A DNA stretch of 59,223 bases from Bryobacterales bacterium (GTDB lineage: Bacteria; Acidobacteriota; Terriglobia; Bryobacterales; Bryobacteraceae), in assembly GCA_020847975.1 (NCBI GenBank), contig JADLBD010000238.1:1-59223 (forward strand), written 5' to 3'. This document shows positions 22,901 through 32,600 of this stretch, in pieces. The position numbers were made by a program, and so were the translations under genes. A model generated the notes under the pieces. That model worked only from the letters and a program-made list of their open reading frames with translations. It did not search any database and was not told the origin of the DNA. Position 1 is the stretch's first letter. Each line of letters opens with the position of its first letter.

Positions 22901-24117
22901 ACATGATGCACATCCGAAACCGGCACGATCGGCCGGATGTTGTCAGCCGCGGAATCGTGCGTAACCGGCGACCACTTCCAGTGCGCCCCGCCATCCGCCG
23001 TGACCCCGCGGTACAACTCCCAATGCGCCATCGGCTTTCCACTCACCGGATCGGCGTTCGATGAGATATAGACTGTCGAGAGGTCCTGCGGGTCGAGCGC
23101 AATGTTGCCGGTATAGTCGTCCTCGCCCTTGTACAGCCGGGTGCCCGCGTAGGCGATCTCGTGCTCCACCCACTTCTTGCCGTCCCACCGCGCATAGTGA
23201 TAGCGCAGGTCGAGGCCGGAGGGCTCGCGCTGCTCGGAGAAGACAAGCACCGGATTGCCCTTGGGGTCGAGGTGCAGGTCGCTGATCCAGGCGACGCGGT
23301 TCGGACCGCCCTGGAAGACCCGCGTGCCCTCTTCAGGCGCGCGGAGGCCTTCCTTGATGGAGCGGATCACCGCGCCATCCGAACGGCGCAACTCTCCCTC
23401 GCGGTAGATGATGTGATAGATGCTGTTGTCGTAGTCGCGCGGGTGGCCTTCGGTGTAGGCGATATGGACCGTGTCGCGGCCGTTCGAGGCGTACTTTACG
23501 TAGGGACGGTGCTTGAACTGGAGAGGAACGTGGATCAGCACGTTGCCCGTCTTCCACGTATTGCCGAGGTCGTCCGAGTAGGCGTAGGAGGGCTTGTACG
23601 AATTATCCAGGCCGCGGAAAAAGTCGTAGACGTGGTCCTCGTTGCTGAGGAAGTGGAGATTCGAATAGGTGACGCGAGAGGTAGCGCTCGGGATGAAGAC
23701 CTGCTCCGGTCCCCACTGGGTGGTATCCTCCGGCGCGGAGATGCGGTAGTAGATCCTGTTGTCCACGCCGTGCAGCGCGTACATCGCCAGCACACGGTGA
23801 TCCGGACGCACCAGAAGAGCCGGCGAATTGTGATCGTCAAACCAGCGGCGGTTTCCTTCCGCGCGGTGCAAGGTGGCCACCTGCCTCCGCCCGGAAGCGA
23901 GATCGTAGGTGACCACCTCAATGTTCCCCCGCCTGGCGGGATCGCGTGTACCGGCCGCGACGACCCCGAAGACGAGCTGGCCGCCTCTGAATACGGCGCG
24001 CTCATCTTCAAACCAACACCAACCTCCGTCGTCATGCAGCACACGGATTTGCGGTTCCGGCGACCCCGCCAGGAGAATCCAAGGCCATACAAGAAGAAGC
24101 CACCGCAAGAGGGACAT
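22828..24117 (-). CDS. Exported BNR-repeat (BNR_4-type) protein
   Basis: 429 residues with a signal peptide (LRWLLLVWPWILLAGSPEPQ). The body fits the BNR_4 family, six-bladed propellers related to sialidases and polysaccharide lyases: GGWCWFEDERAVFRGGQLVF near the N-terminus, DDHNSPALLVRPDHRVLAMY, TYSNLHFLSNEDHVYDFFRG, YAYSDDLGNTWKTG (an Asp-box-like repeat) and ADGGAHWKWSPVTHDSAADN. It probably acts on or binds a polysaccharide outside the cell. It starts 11 bases after the ferredoxin reductase stop on the same strand and has its own AGGAAAGG site, so it may be read through from the rnf operon, though no functional link is obvious. Confidence 0.82.
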   Translation of the reverse strand: MSLLRWLLLVWPWILLAGSPEPQIRVLHDDGGWCWFEDERAVFRGGQLVFGVVAAGTRDPARRGNIEVVTYDLASGRRQVATLHRAEGNRRWFDDHNSPALLVRPDHRVLAMYALHGVDNRIYYRISAPEDTTQWGPEQVFIPSATSRVTYSNLHFLSNEDHVYDFFRGLDNSYKPSYAYSDDLGNTWKTGNVLIHVPLQFKHRPYVKYASNGRDTVHIAYTEGHPRDYDNSIYHIIYREGELRRSDGAVIRSIKEGLRAPEEGTRVFQGGPNRVAWISDLHLDPKGNPVLVFSEQREPSGLDLRYHYARWDGKKWVEHEIAYAGTRLYKGEDDYTGNIALDPQDLSTVYISSNADPVSGKPMAHWELYRGVTADGGAHWKWSPVTHDSAADNIRPIVPVSDVHHVVMWLRGKMTAYTDYRFEVVGIVR

Positions 24118-24128
24118 CCTTTCCTGTT

Positions 24129-25025
24129 CTAGTACAGCAGCTCGGCGTACCGTTTCTCTTCGATCAGTTGTTTCCGCTTGCCGGACCAGGCCTGCTTCGA
24201 GCCCGCCATGGCGATCATCGCCTTCTCGAACTTCTCGGCGGCTTCGTGCAACCCGGCGACATAGATGTAAGTCTTCGGATCATTGATCATTTCCCAGACT
24301 TCCACTTGATGCTCCACCAGCACCCGGTCGAGCGTTGACGTTTCGTCGAAATACGGCCGCGCGCTCACGGCCTCGAACGCCTGGAAGGATCTCTCATCAT
24401 AAAAAAGGCCGAGATCGCGATTGAGGTCGTTGTGGTAGAGCACCTCCATGCCGCTGCGGGCTCCGTAATAGAGCCGCACCTTGCCTTCCCAGCCGCCGAT
24501 CTCGTCATAGATGTGCTTGATGAACGCGCGGAACGGCGCGATGCCGGTTCCCACGCCCACCATCAGCAAGTTGCAGGAATCATCCGCGGGCATGAGGAAG
24601 TGGGCGCCGTACGGCCCGGCAATCTGGATGTGGCCGCCAGGCACGGCATCGCAGAGGTAGTTGGAGGCTTTGCCGGGATAGCGCTCGCCGCTCACCTCAT
24701 CAATATAGAAGCAGCGGCGCACGCAGATGGAGATGGCTCCCGGGTGCGCCGCGTCGCCCCGTCTGGTGCTGGCGATGGAATAAAGGCGGATGTGTTGTCT
24801 GTTGCCGAACTCATGCGGGCCGGGCACGAGCACCGCGATGCTCTGCCCCTCGAGGAAGTCGAAGCCGACGTCATCGGGAAGCTGAAAAACGAGATGGCGC
24901 ACCTCAGCCTCGGTCTTGGGCGTAATTCTCTCACTCGAGATGAGCGTGGCGGTATAGGGATGACTGATGTCATATTCCCCGAGAGTCATCAGGGCGTTGC
25001 CCTGGTTTGGGATCAGGACCGGCAT
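24129..25025 (-). CDS. Plant-type ferredoxin--NADP+ reductase
   Basis: 298 residues from the ATG at 25023-25025 (GAGGAG upstream; a longer frame starts at 25064). The FAD motif is RLYSIAS (RxYS), followed by SICVRRCFYI and KASNYLCDAVPGGHIQIAGP; the NADP domain has LMVGVGTGIAPFRAFIKHIY and YYGARSGMEVLYHNDL, then YIYVAGLHEAAEKFEKAMIA. The last residue is Tyr, as in plant-type FNRs where it stacks on the flavin. It exchanges electrons between reduced ferredoxin/flavodoxin and NADP(H). It is the ninth gene of the rnf-nifJ operon and overlaps the small Cys protein by 13 bases, linking the ferredoxin pool made by NifJ to NADPH. Confidence 0.88.
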   Translation of the reverse strand: MPVLIPNQGNALMTLGEYDISHPYTATLISSERITPKTEAEVRHLVFQLPDDVGFDFLEGQSIAVLVPGPHEFGNRQHIRLYSIASTRRGDAAHPGAISICVRRCFYIDEVSGERYPGKASNYLCDAVPGGHIQIAGPYGAHFLMPADDSCNLLMVGVGTGIAPFRAFIKHIYDEIGGWEGKVRLYYGARSGMEVLYHNDLNRDLGLFYDERSFQAFEAVSARPYFDETSTLDRVLVEHQVEVWEMINDPKTYIYVAGLHEAAEKFEKAMIAMAGSKQAWSGKRKQLIEEKRYAELLY

Positions 25026-25225
25026 TGGTGTTTCTCCTCTCTGGAATCCGGTTGGCTGGAGCACGAGCCTGCATGGCTACAGGCGCCGCAGCCGTGGACC
25101 ATATCCTCCAGCACATCGGCATCCTGCCGCGGCGCAGTACGCTTGCGAAGGAGCGCCTGCACGGCGAACCACAAAGCCATCAGCAGCAGGATTCCGCCAA
25201 CGGCTCTCAATGAATCGAGAAGCAT
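25013..25225 (-). CDS. Small membrane-anchored Cys-rich protein of the rnf operon
   Basis: 70 residues: one N-terminal membrane helix (GILLLMALWFAVQALL) followed by a short soluble tail with Cys at 46, 49, 55 and 68 in HGCGACSHAGSC. AGGAGG precedes the ATG; it starts three bases after the rnfA stop and overlaps the reductase gene. The layout (one helix plus a Cys cluster) recalls NqrM, the iron-sulfur maturation factor of Na+-NQR, a complex related to Rnf, although sequence similarity is only in pattern. A role in metal delivery to, or as a minor subunit of, the Rnf complex is inferred. Confidence 0.72.
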   Translation of the reverse strand: MLLDSLRAVGGILLLMALWFAVQALLRKRTAPRQDADVLEDMVHGCGACSHAGSCSSQPDSREEKHQCRS

Positions 25226-25228
25226 GTG

Positions 25229-25816
25229 TTAAGCGCCTCCTCCCATGCCGGCAAAGCCCATGAACGCCATCGAGAGGATGCCGGCCAGCATCAGCACAAG
25301 CGCGGTTCCCCTGGCCATGTCAGGAATGTCGGAAAGCTCCAACCGTTCCCGAATGACGGACATGATGACTAGGGCGAGGGCGAATCCGGCGCTCGCTCCA
25401 ACGGCGAAAACAACGCTTTGCGCGAAGGAATATTCGCGTGCGGTCTGGAACAACGCCACGCCAAGGACGGCGCAATTGGTGGTGATCAGCGGCAAATAGA
25501 TGCCGAGGGCGCGGAACAGCAATGGACTCGTCTTCTTAATGAACATCTCGAGCAACTGCACCGTGGAGGCGATGATCACGATGAACGTGATGATCCGCAG
25601 GTATTCGGCGTGCAGGGAAATCAGCAGCAGGTTCGAGGCGTAGGCCAGAACACTGCTCACCGTGATGACGAAGATGACCGAAACTCCCATGCGCCATGCG
25701 GTGGCTAACTTGCCGGACACCCCAATGAACGGACAGATGCCGAGAAAAACGCTGAGCACGAAGTTGTTGATCAGCAGCGAGTCAAGAAAGATCGAACTGA
25801 GCGAAGCCTGGTTCAT
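25229..25816 (-). CDS. rnfA: Rnf complex membrane subunit RnfA
   Basis: 195 residues with six membrane helices. The N-terminus FLDSLLINNFVLSVFLGICP and the later GIYLPLITTNCAVLGVALFQ are the RnfA signatures; the Cys residues in ICPF and TNCAV, one from each half, match those that bind the intramembrane [2Fe-2S] cluster with RnfE. The start overlaps the rnfE stop (ATGA). A much longer frame runs upstream to 26014 but is only the shadow of rnfE. RnfA and RnfE carry electrons across the membrane. Confidence 0.96.
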   Translation of the reverse strand: MNQASLSSIFLDSLLINNFVLSVFLGICPFIGVSGKLATAWRMGVSVIFVITVSSVLAYASNLLLISLHAEYLRIITFIVIIASTVQLLEMFIKKTSPLLFRALGIYLPLITTNCAVLGVALFQTAREYSFAQSVVFAVGASAGFALALVIMSVIRERLELSDIPDMARGTALVLMLAGILSMAFMGFAGMGGGA

Positions 25817-26481
25817 ACGTGTGCCTCCTCGAGCGCTTCCGCCTTTCTCTTTGACCGCGCCTTCCATGCGGAGAAGATCAGCAGCCACGTCGCGAGCGTG
25901 AGAAACCCGCCGGGAGGAAGCAGAAACAGCACCCAGGGCTGGAAGTTGGGGCCGAACAGGTGAATCCCGAGGAACGAACCGGCGCCGAGAATCTCGCGTA
26001 CGCTCCCCAGGCAAGTGAGCGCGAACGCAAAGCCCACCCCCATACCCAGCCCATCCAGCATGCTCTTCCCGACGGAATTCTTACTCGCGTAGGCTTCGGC
26101 CCGGCCGAGAATGATGCAGTTCACCACAATCAGGGCGATGAAAGCTCCCAGAGCCTTATACACCGGGATGCTGATGGCTTTGATCAGATAGTCGACGATG
26201 GTGACGAAGGTGGCGATGATCAGAATATACGTGGCGATGCGCACCTGTTTCTGAACGAGCTTCCGCACCATGGAGATGAGCGTGTTCGAACAGACCAGCA
26301 CGAACGTGGTCGCCAAACCCATGGCAAGGGCGTTGCGGACGCTGTTGGTTACCGCCAGGGTCGGGCACATGCCGAGCACCTGGACGAACACCGGATTCTG
26401 ATTCCATAGCCCGTTGAAGAAAGCTTCCATGCTCTCGCCGGCGGAAGCAGCAGGCGCTTCTAGTTCGTGTACGTGAGCCAT
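25813..26481 (-). CDS. rnfE: Rnf complex membrane subunit RnfE
   Basis: 222 residues with six membrane helices. FFNGLWNQNPVFVQVLGMCP at the start and FIALIVVNCIILGRAEAYAS in the middle are RnfE signatures; the two Cys (GMCP and VNCI) correspond to those of RnfA. The C-terminus ends in a basic-acidic tail. The ATG overlaps the last base of the rnfG stop (TAATG) and its own stop overlaps the rnfA start. This tight packing supports a single transcript and translational coupling. Confidence 0.96.
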   Translation of the reverse strand: MAHVHELEAPAASAGESMEAFFNGLWNQNPVFVQVLGMCPTLAVTNSVRNALAMGLATTFVLVCSNTLISMVRKLVQKQVRIATYILIIATFVTIVDYLIKAISIPVYKALGAFIALIVVNCIILGRAEAYASKNSVGKSMLDGLGMGVGFAFALTCLGSVREILGAGSFLGIHLFGPNFQPWVLFLLPPGGFLTLATWLLIFSAWKARSKRKAEALEEAHV

Positions 26482-27191
26482 TATTCCCCTTTCTCGATGC
26501 GGCTGAGGTTTCGGTTGACGACAGGCAGCAGGTCGCGCGTGCTCTTGTCGAGCGCGCGGCCCACCGCGCGGGAAGAGATGGTGGCGCCGGAGATGGCGTC
26601 CACCTCCCAGGGATTTTTCTTCGTACCGTGCTTGACGGTAGTGACGGGATGCGCTGTCGAGGTCTTGTCCGCATTCAGGCGGACATCAAGGCGTTTGAAG
26701 TTGGCCAGGAAATCCGGGTCGCTGGTGATCTTGTCTCCGAGACCCGGCGTCTCTTTGAGTTCCACCACCTTGAAGCCAGTGATGGCCTGCTGCGCCGGCG
26801 AATAGGCGTACATGGTGCGGATCACGTCGGCATAGCCGCGGTCGCTCGCCTCGAGGACCACGCCGAGCAGCGCGCCGGAGGCGTTGTAGCCGGCAAACAG
26901 CCGCGGCCCGGTATAATCGAGACTCTTCAAAACAGAGATCTCGCCCGAAGGCTGCACCCCGTAAATCACCTGCTTTTCCACCCCCGGCAGCAGTTCCGCC
27001 ACCGTCTCCTTCATGATGATTTCCTGGTTCCGCTGGATGGGGACCAGGGTGCTGCGATAGGTGGTGACGATCAGCAGCCCGCAGATGAGCGAAACCGAGC
27101 CCATGAGACGGATCATCTTCACGCTGCTGGCGGCTTCGGCGGCGGGCGGCTTCGGCGCTTGCGCTTTCGGGCTTTGCGTGGTGGCGCTCAT
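26481..27191 (-). CDS. rnfG: Rnf complex flavoprotein subunit RnfG
   Basis: 236 residues. A Pro/Ala-rich cytoplasmic tail precedes one membrane helix (LMGSVSLICGLLIVTTYRST), then a periplasmic FMN domain. SGATISSRAV holds the FMN-accepting Thr204 in the (D)xxSGATxSS motif; the upstream ETPGLGDKI is also conserved. FMN is attached through phosphoester linkage by ApbE, encoded divergently at 35666. The ATG overlaps the rnfD stop (ATGA). The long frame upstream (to 28124) is antisense-frame readthrough of rnfD and not part of the protein. Confidence 0.95.
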   Translation of the reverse strand: MSATTQSPKAQAPKPPAAEAASSVKMIRLMGSVSLICGLLIVTTYRSTLVPIQRNQEIIMKETVAELLPGVEKQVIYGVQPSGEISVLKSLDYTGPRLFAGYNASGALLGVVLEASDRGYADVIRTMYAYSPAQQAITGFKVVELKETPGLGDKITSDPDFLANFKRLDVRLNADKTSTAHPVTTVKHGTKKNPWEVDAISGATISSRAVGRALDKSTRDLLPVVNRNLSRIEKGE

Positions 27192-28246
27192 GCTTTCGCC
27201 GCCTCCTTCTTCCGCGCCCCGTAGATTCGCGGCTGGGTGAGGTTGTCGATCATCGGCGAGAGGGCATTGCCGAGCAGAATGGCGTACATCACCCCTTCCG
27301 GCAGCCCGCCAAGGAAGCGGATGATGACGGTGACGAGTCCCATCAGCCCCCCGTAGATCCACACCCCGAGGGGAGTAACCGGAGAGGCCACCATGTCGGT
27401 CGCCATGAACATCGCTCCCAACATGAGTCCGCCTGAGAACAGCACGAACAACGGGTTTGGATACTGCGCGGGAGACGCCAGATAGAACGCCCCTCCCACG
27501 AGAAACGCGCTCGACAGCATGGCGGCGGGAATGCGCCAGTCCATGAACTTGCGGGCGATGAGGTAGGCGCCGCACAGGAGAATCAGCAGTGCCGAGGTCT
27601 CCCCCGCCGACCCCGCCACCTTTCCGAGGAAAAGAGGCATCACTTCGGTGGTGACGTGATCGAATTTTTGCGCCATCAGCGGCGTGGCGCTCGAAAACGC
27701 ATCGACACGCACGCGCTTTATCCATTCCGTCAGCACAAGCGGCTGCGCGAACGGCAGCGTCAGCGTGGTTGGAATAAACTCGAGGAACCGGTTCACCGCC
27801 ATCGCCGGCGTATAGGCCGTGATGGCGATGGGAAAGGCGGCCTGCAGGAACGCGCGTCCCACCAGCGCCGGATTGAACACGTTGAACCCCAACCCGCCGA
27901 ACAGCATTTTTCCCAATCCCACCGCGATGAGCCCGCCCACCGCGGTCATCCATAGGGGAAAGCCCGGCGGAAGCGTGAGCGCCAGCAGAAGTCCGGTGAT
28001 GACGACGCTGAAATCTCCCACCGTGGTCGGACGTCCGGCGATACGGCAGATCAGGTGCTCCGTCAGGACACAGGAGGCAACCGCTGTCACGATCGAGGCG
28101 AGCGCGCTGATGCCGAACAGCCACACCGAAAAGGCGCAGATGGGCAGCAGCGCGTACACCACGTGGCGCATGATCATTGACACCGAACGCGGCGTGTGGA
28201 AGTGCGGCGAGGTCCGTAACTGAATTTCAGGCGTTAGAGCTGGCAC
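27188..28246 (-). CDS. rnfD: Rnf complex membrane subunit RnfD
   Basis: 352 residues, about nine membrane helices, RnfD/NqrB family. Signatures include GDFSVVITGLLLALTLPPGF, GGLGFNVFNPALVGRAFLQA and GGLMLGAMFMATDMVASPVT. The covalent-FMN motif, usually (D/S)GATPL, reads SSATPL with the acceptor Thr188 kept but the Gly replaced by Ser. RnfD is thought to form part of the ion channel. The GTG start lies inside the end of rnfC (20-base overlap). Confidence 0.95.
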   Translation of the reverse strand: MPALTPEIQLRTSPHFHTPRSVSMIMRHVVYALLPICAFSVWLFGISALASIVTAVASCVLTEHLICRIAGRPTTVGDFSVVITGLLLALTLPPGFPLWMTAVGGLIAVGLGKMLFGGLGFNVFNPALVGRAFLQAAFPIAITAYTPAMAVNRFLEFIPTTLTLPFAQPLVLTEWIKRVRVDAFSSATPLMAQKFDHVTTEVMPLFLGKVAGSAGETSALLILLCGAYLIARKFMDWRIPAAMLSSAFLVGGAFYLASPAQYPNPLFVLFSGGLMLGAMFMATDMVASPVTPLGVWIYGGLMGLVTVIIRFLGGLPEGVMYAILLGNALSPMIDNLTQPRIYGARKKEAAKA

Positions 28247-29591
28247 GTTCGCGAGCCTTTCTTTCCCGGTTCATCTGTTTCGACACCCGGAAGTATTGCA
28301 CCAGCGGTATGTTCGCCGGGCACACATAACTACAGCAGCCGCACTCGAAACAGTCATTCAGATGAAAATCGGTTTCCATCTCTTCGTAGCGCTCTTTCCT
28401 TGCCAGGATCCCGAGGCGCGAGGGGTTGAGGTGGAGCGGGCACGCATCCACGCATGCCCCGCAGCGGATGCAGGGATAGACGCGCTTCGGCCTGCCGTTC
28501 ACATCATGGCGCCCGAGCGCCACAATGCCGGTGACCCCCTTGGTGATCGGCACCTCGAGCGAACTGATGGCCGGCCCCATCATCGGCCCGCCGAGGATCA
28601 CCGAGGAGAGCTCGTCCTTGCAGCCGGCCTGTTCGAGCGCCCAGCGCAGCGGCGTCCCGAGCGCGGTGAGGTAATTCCCGGGCTTGGCCAGCGCCGTCCC
28701 CGTGATGGTGACCACGCGCTCGATCAGGCCCTGATGCCGCGGTAGGAGTTCTCCCAATTGGGCCAGCGTGGCGACGTTGAAGACCCCCACGCCGATATCG
28801 CTCGGCAGTCCGCCCGATGGCACCTCGCGGCCGAGCAGCACCTGGATCAGCATCTTCTCCGCGCCTTGCGGATATTTCGCAGGCACGGCCTCGACGGCGA
28901 TATCCGTAGCCGTGCCGAGCGCCTTGCGCAGCGCCTCCACCGCGTCCATCTTGTTATCTTCGACGCCGACAATGCCTCGTTCCGCCCCGATGGCCTTCAT
29001 CACGATCCGCGCCCCATGAAGGACTTCCTTCGGCTGCTCCACCATCACGCGGTGGTCGGTGGTGAGATACGGCTCGCATTCGCAGCCGTTCACCAGCACC
29101 GTATCCACTCTCTTGCCTTCCGGCAGCTTCAGCTTCACGTGCGTGGGGAACGCCGCCCCGCCAAGACCTACAACGCCGGTTTCCTGCACGGCGAGGATGA
29201 TCTCCGCCGGGCTCATGTGCTCGATATCCTGCGGCGCTCCGTAAAGAATCTCCTGGCTCGCCGAAGGCCAGGGTTTGAGGTAAATCGCGGGAGCCAGATC
29301 GCCCCGTGCTGTCGGCGCGGGGGCAATCCGCTCGATCTGTCCGGTTGCCGGGGCGTGCATGGGGACCGACATGAAGCCGTTCGCCTTGGCGATGGGCTCC
29401 CCTCGGACCACTTCCTGCCCTTCCCGGACGATTGGGATGGCCGGCGCGCCGGCATGTTGCGAAAGCGGCACAACGAGCATCGGAGCGAAGGGAAGCCGGC
29501 GGATGGGCAGGTGCTCCGTCAGTTCCTTGCATTCCGGCACGTGTACGCCCCGGTGAAGCGCCTTTCCGTTAAATAGATCTAAGAGGCCCAT
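28227..29591 (-). CDS. rnfC: Rnf complex iron-sulfur/NADH-binding subunit RnfC
   Basis: 454 residues, a normal length. The N-terminal barrel-sandwich and NADH/FMN domain has VGLGGAAFPTHVKLKLPEGK, VNGCECEPYLTTDHRVM and MLIQVLLGREVPSGGLPSDI; near the C-terminus are two [4Fe-4S] motifs, CIRCGACVDACP and CFECGCCSYVCP. RnfC is the peripheral subunit that exchanges electrons with NADH. It starts 12 bases after the nifJ stop, so nifJ and rnfC are surely co-transcribed. Confidence 0.96.
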   Translation of the reverse strand: MGLLDLFNGKALHRGVHVPECKELTEHLPIRRLPFAPMLVVPLSQHAGAPAIPIVREGQEVVRGEPIAKANGFMSVPMHAPATGQIERIAPAPTARGDLAPAIYLKPWPSASQEILYGAPQDIEHMSPAEIILAVQETGVVGLGGAAFPTHVKLKLPEGKRVDTVLVNGCECEPYLTTDHRVMVEQPKEVLHGARIVMKAIGAERGIVGVEDNKMDAVEALRKALGTATDIAVEAVPAKYPQGAEKMLIQVLLGREVPSGGLPSDIGVGVFNVATLAQLGELLPRHQGLIERVVTITGTALAKPGNYLTALGTPLRWALEQAGCKDELSSVILGGPMMGPAISSLEVPITKGVTGIVALGRHDVNGRPKRVYPCIRCGACVDACPLHLNPSRLGILARKERYEEMETDFHLNDCFECGCCSYVCPANIPLVQYFRVSKQMNRERKARERASSNA

Positions 29592-29603
29592 TGGTTCTGT
29601 CCA

Positions 29604-32600
29604 CTACATGTACTTCTTCGCCCGCTGAACGAGCTTCTCAGTCTCTTTGCCGCTTTGGCCGGCCGGGTAGCCCGGATGAATTACCTGCGCCGTGCACTTC
29701 TCGGCCGCGCGCACCAGATCCTTATAAGGCCCGCCCTTGGGGTCCTTGATGTAGGCGTGCTTCCGCTCGTCGTAGGCGAAGATCTTCGGGTTAATGAGGA
29801 TGCATTCGTCGCAGGAGGTGCATTCGGCGGAATCAATCCACGGAGCGACGTAGCCGTTCTCGCTTGCCGCCGCCACTGCCGGGTCGGCCACAGCCACCGC
29901 GGCGGCTGCGCCCGAAGACGCCGGAATGGCGGGTAGGTCGATCTGCATTCCGCCATTTCCCGCCAGCTCGAGCAGCCGCGCCGCCAGGTTCTGGGCAAAT
30001 TCGGTTTTCACCCGCTGCTCGATTTCGCTCGCGTCCACCACGGGGCGAACGCCGGCCAGGGATTTCAACATCCGCCAGAAGTTCCGCCGGTCCTCCGTCG
30101 CTTTGACAATCGGTTCGGCCGGGATGACGCGGATCAGCCGGTTTTTCTTGTCCACACCCCAGATGAAGGGGAATTTGCCGTCGCGGTCTTCCACCGGGAG
30201 TTCCACAAACTCCGCCAGCGTCACCATGTTTTCATTCCACGTGTCGCGCGGCGCGGTGCGGAACTGCTTGCGGAAGCGCGCCTCGGTGACCGCGAAATCG
30301 GCGAACGTCAAGGGGAGTTCCATCCTCCCCGGCTTACCATCCTCCTCGGTGTAGTCGAGCGTGTAGGTTGGCCAATCGTCGTCGAGAGCCGGATTGCCCT
30401 CGAGGTCGAAGCATTCCTCCGCGGTGATGCCTTTGTCGGGGTTATAGCGGACCAGCGGATAGGCCCTCGACTCCACCGCGAGCTTGGCCTGATGTTCACC
30501 CAGATCGTCGCCGATCCCGTGCTCCGGCATGCACGCGCTGTAAATGTTGAACAGCGCGGGCCGCCGTGTGTTGAGTCCGTCGATGAAGCTCTCAATCAGG
30601 TGCGTCGCGTTTGAAAAGCTGCCCTGCGCCACATACGTGGTGCGGTGCGCCATGCCGATGAGCGCGATCTCCTTGCGGATCTCCTCTTTGCCCTTCACCG
30701 CCTTGCCATACTGCGCCATGTCGGAAACCTGGCCTGTGAACCCCGAAGTGCACGCCTGGCCGCCCGTGTTCGAATAAACCTGCGTATCGAGCACCAGCGC
30801 CTTGATGGGCTTGCCGGACATCATCATCCGCGAGAGGTTCTGGAAGCCGATATCGTACATCGCGCCGTCGCCGCCGATGGAGATCACCGGCGGGCAGAGT
30901 TGGTATTCCTCGTCGGAAAACTTCCGCCAGTCGAAGTAGGTGAAGAACTCGCCGTGCTTCTCCTTCTTATAGCCGCCGTTCAACTCAATCTCCGCCATGC
31001 GGATGGCCTTGAAGCCCTCGGCCATCTTCGCCATGTGGCCTTCGAAAACCCCCATCGCCATGGAAGGAGAATCCTGGAACAGGTGGTTCGCCCACGGGAA
31101 CGGATAGGGATTGAACGGATAGGTGGAACCCCACACCGACGTGCAGCCCGTGGCGTTGATGATGCCGAGGCTCGAGCGGCCGCGGCGTCCCGGTCCTTCC
31201 GTGTACTGCGCCTTCAGGTGCTTCAATTTGGCCAGAAGCTGTGTCACATCGCGCAGCCATTCGCTGTCGATGGTCTGGCCCGCATGCCGCTCATCCAGCT
31301 TCTCTGAAAAGCTCGCCAGCGTCAGATCGGAATCCTTCAGCTTGTCGAGAGCGGATTCCACACGCCCAATATCGGAAAGGTCCATCGAAGCCGCCAGCTT
31401 CAGCCGCACGTGCTGGTCCAGGCGCTGCAGCAGGTCGTCGATTTTCGCCACCTCCCTGGCCACGCGCGGCTGCATCAGGGCTTCGACAGTGGCCACAAAA
31501 AGGTGGATGACCGTCTTCTCCCCGCAGCCGAGGCAGGCCCCGTCGCCGCCGACCATTCCCATGTAGTTGCGCTTGTCGAGCAGCAGCGTTTCGAGCGCCC
31601 CGATCTTCTCCTCGAGATTGTCGATACGGATGAATTCGGGGGAGGTGGTGGGTAGCGCCATCCAGTAGTTCCAGTCACGGCGCATCCGGTCGATGGTCTC
31701 CGCGGTCTGCGGTATGGGCCGCAGCGCATCGTCGTCGCAGACCTCGACGCATTCCATACACCCCTTGCAGGCGTATGGATTGACAGTGATGGAGAGCAAT
31801 CCGCCGCTGCCCTTCTGTCTCTTCTCCCGCGCCGTCCAGTAGGGTTGCGTCAGCGAGAACTTGAATTCGCCGAGCGCCTCGCGGAGCCACTCGAATTCCT
31901 GCTCCACTTCCTTCCGCTCCGCCGAATCAGGCCCGTAGCCGAGCAGCACGTCGGCGATGGCTTCGTGGATCAGCGCCCGTACGTCAGCCTTTTCGCCCGC
32001 CGCCTGCAGCCTGGGGCGCAGCCTCTGTTCCACCGTCCGCACCGCCCGCGGAAGATACTTCACCGGATGGCCCGAGCGGACCACCATCTTGTGCGCCGTG
32101 TCGAGCACGGCCAGCGGCGAGTGCACCAGGCCCGGAATCGCGCTGTCGGGACACACGGTGTAGCAGGCGCCGCACGCCGTGCAATTCTCCGGAATCCACT
32201 GCGGATGCTCGAAACGGATGCCGGTCATGTCGCGGAACACACCGGTCACGGCAGGGATAAAGCTCAGTCCGATGAACGGGTCCACCAGGTTGTCGTTCCC
32301 TTTGCCGGTGAGGTAGAAGTTGCCCGTCTGCTCCCAGAAGCGGTGAATATCCGTAGTCGGCGCGGTGCTGGCGGGTTGCTCTTTCAGCAGCACCGGCAGG
32401 CCGGGGTCCTTGCGCAACTGCCCCGCCGCCGCCACGATCACCTGCTTCTCCTGAACCTCCTTCACCTCGTCGAAGCCGCGCTGCACCACGCGCATATTGT
32501 CCTGCACCACGCGGGCGCCCTTGGCGCCGAACTTGTGCTCGAGCTGCGATTCGATCGCGTGGAACAACTGCTCTTCGCTCAATTTGGCCGCGGTCATCAC

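Noticed and set aside
25817..26014. A 66-residue N-terminal extension of RnfA
   Set aside because: It overlaps the end of rnfE out of frame; the ATG in the ATGA overlap gives the normal RnfA N-terminus.
27192..28124. A 310-residue N-terminal extension of RnfG
   Set aside because: It is an out-of-frame reading of rnfD; RnfG has its own ATG overlapping the rnfD stop.
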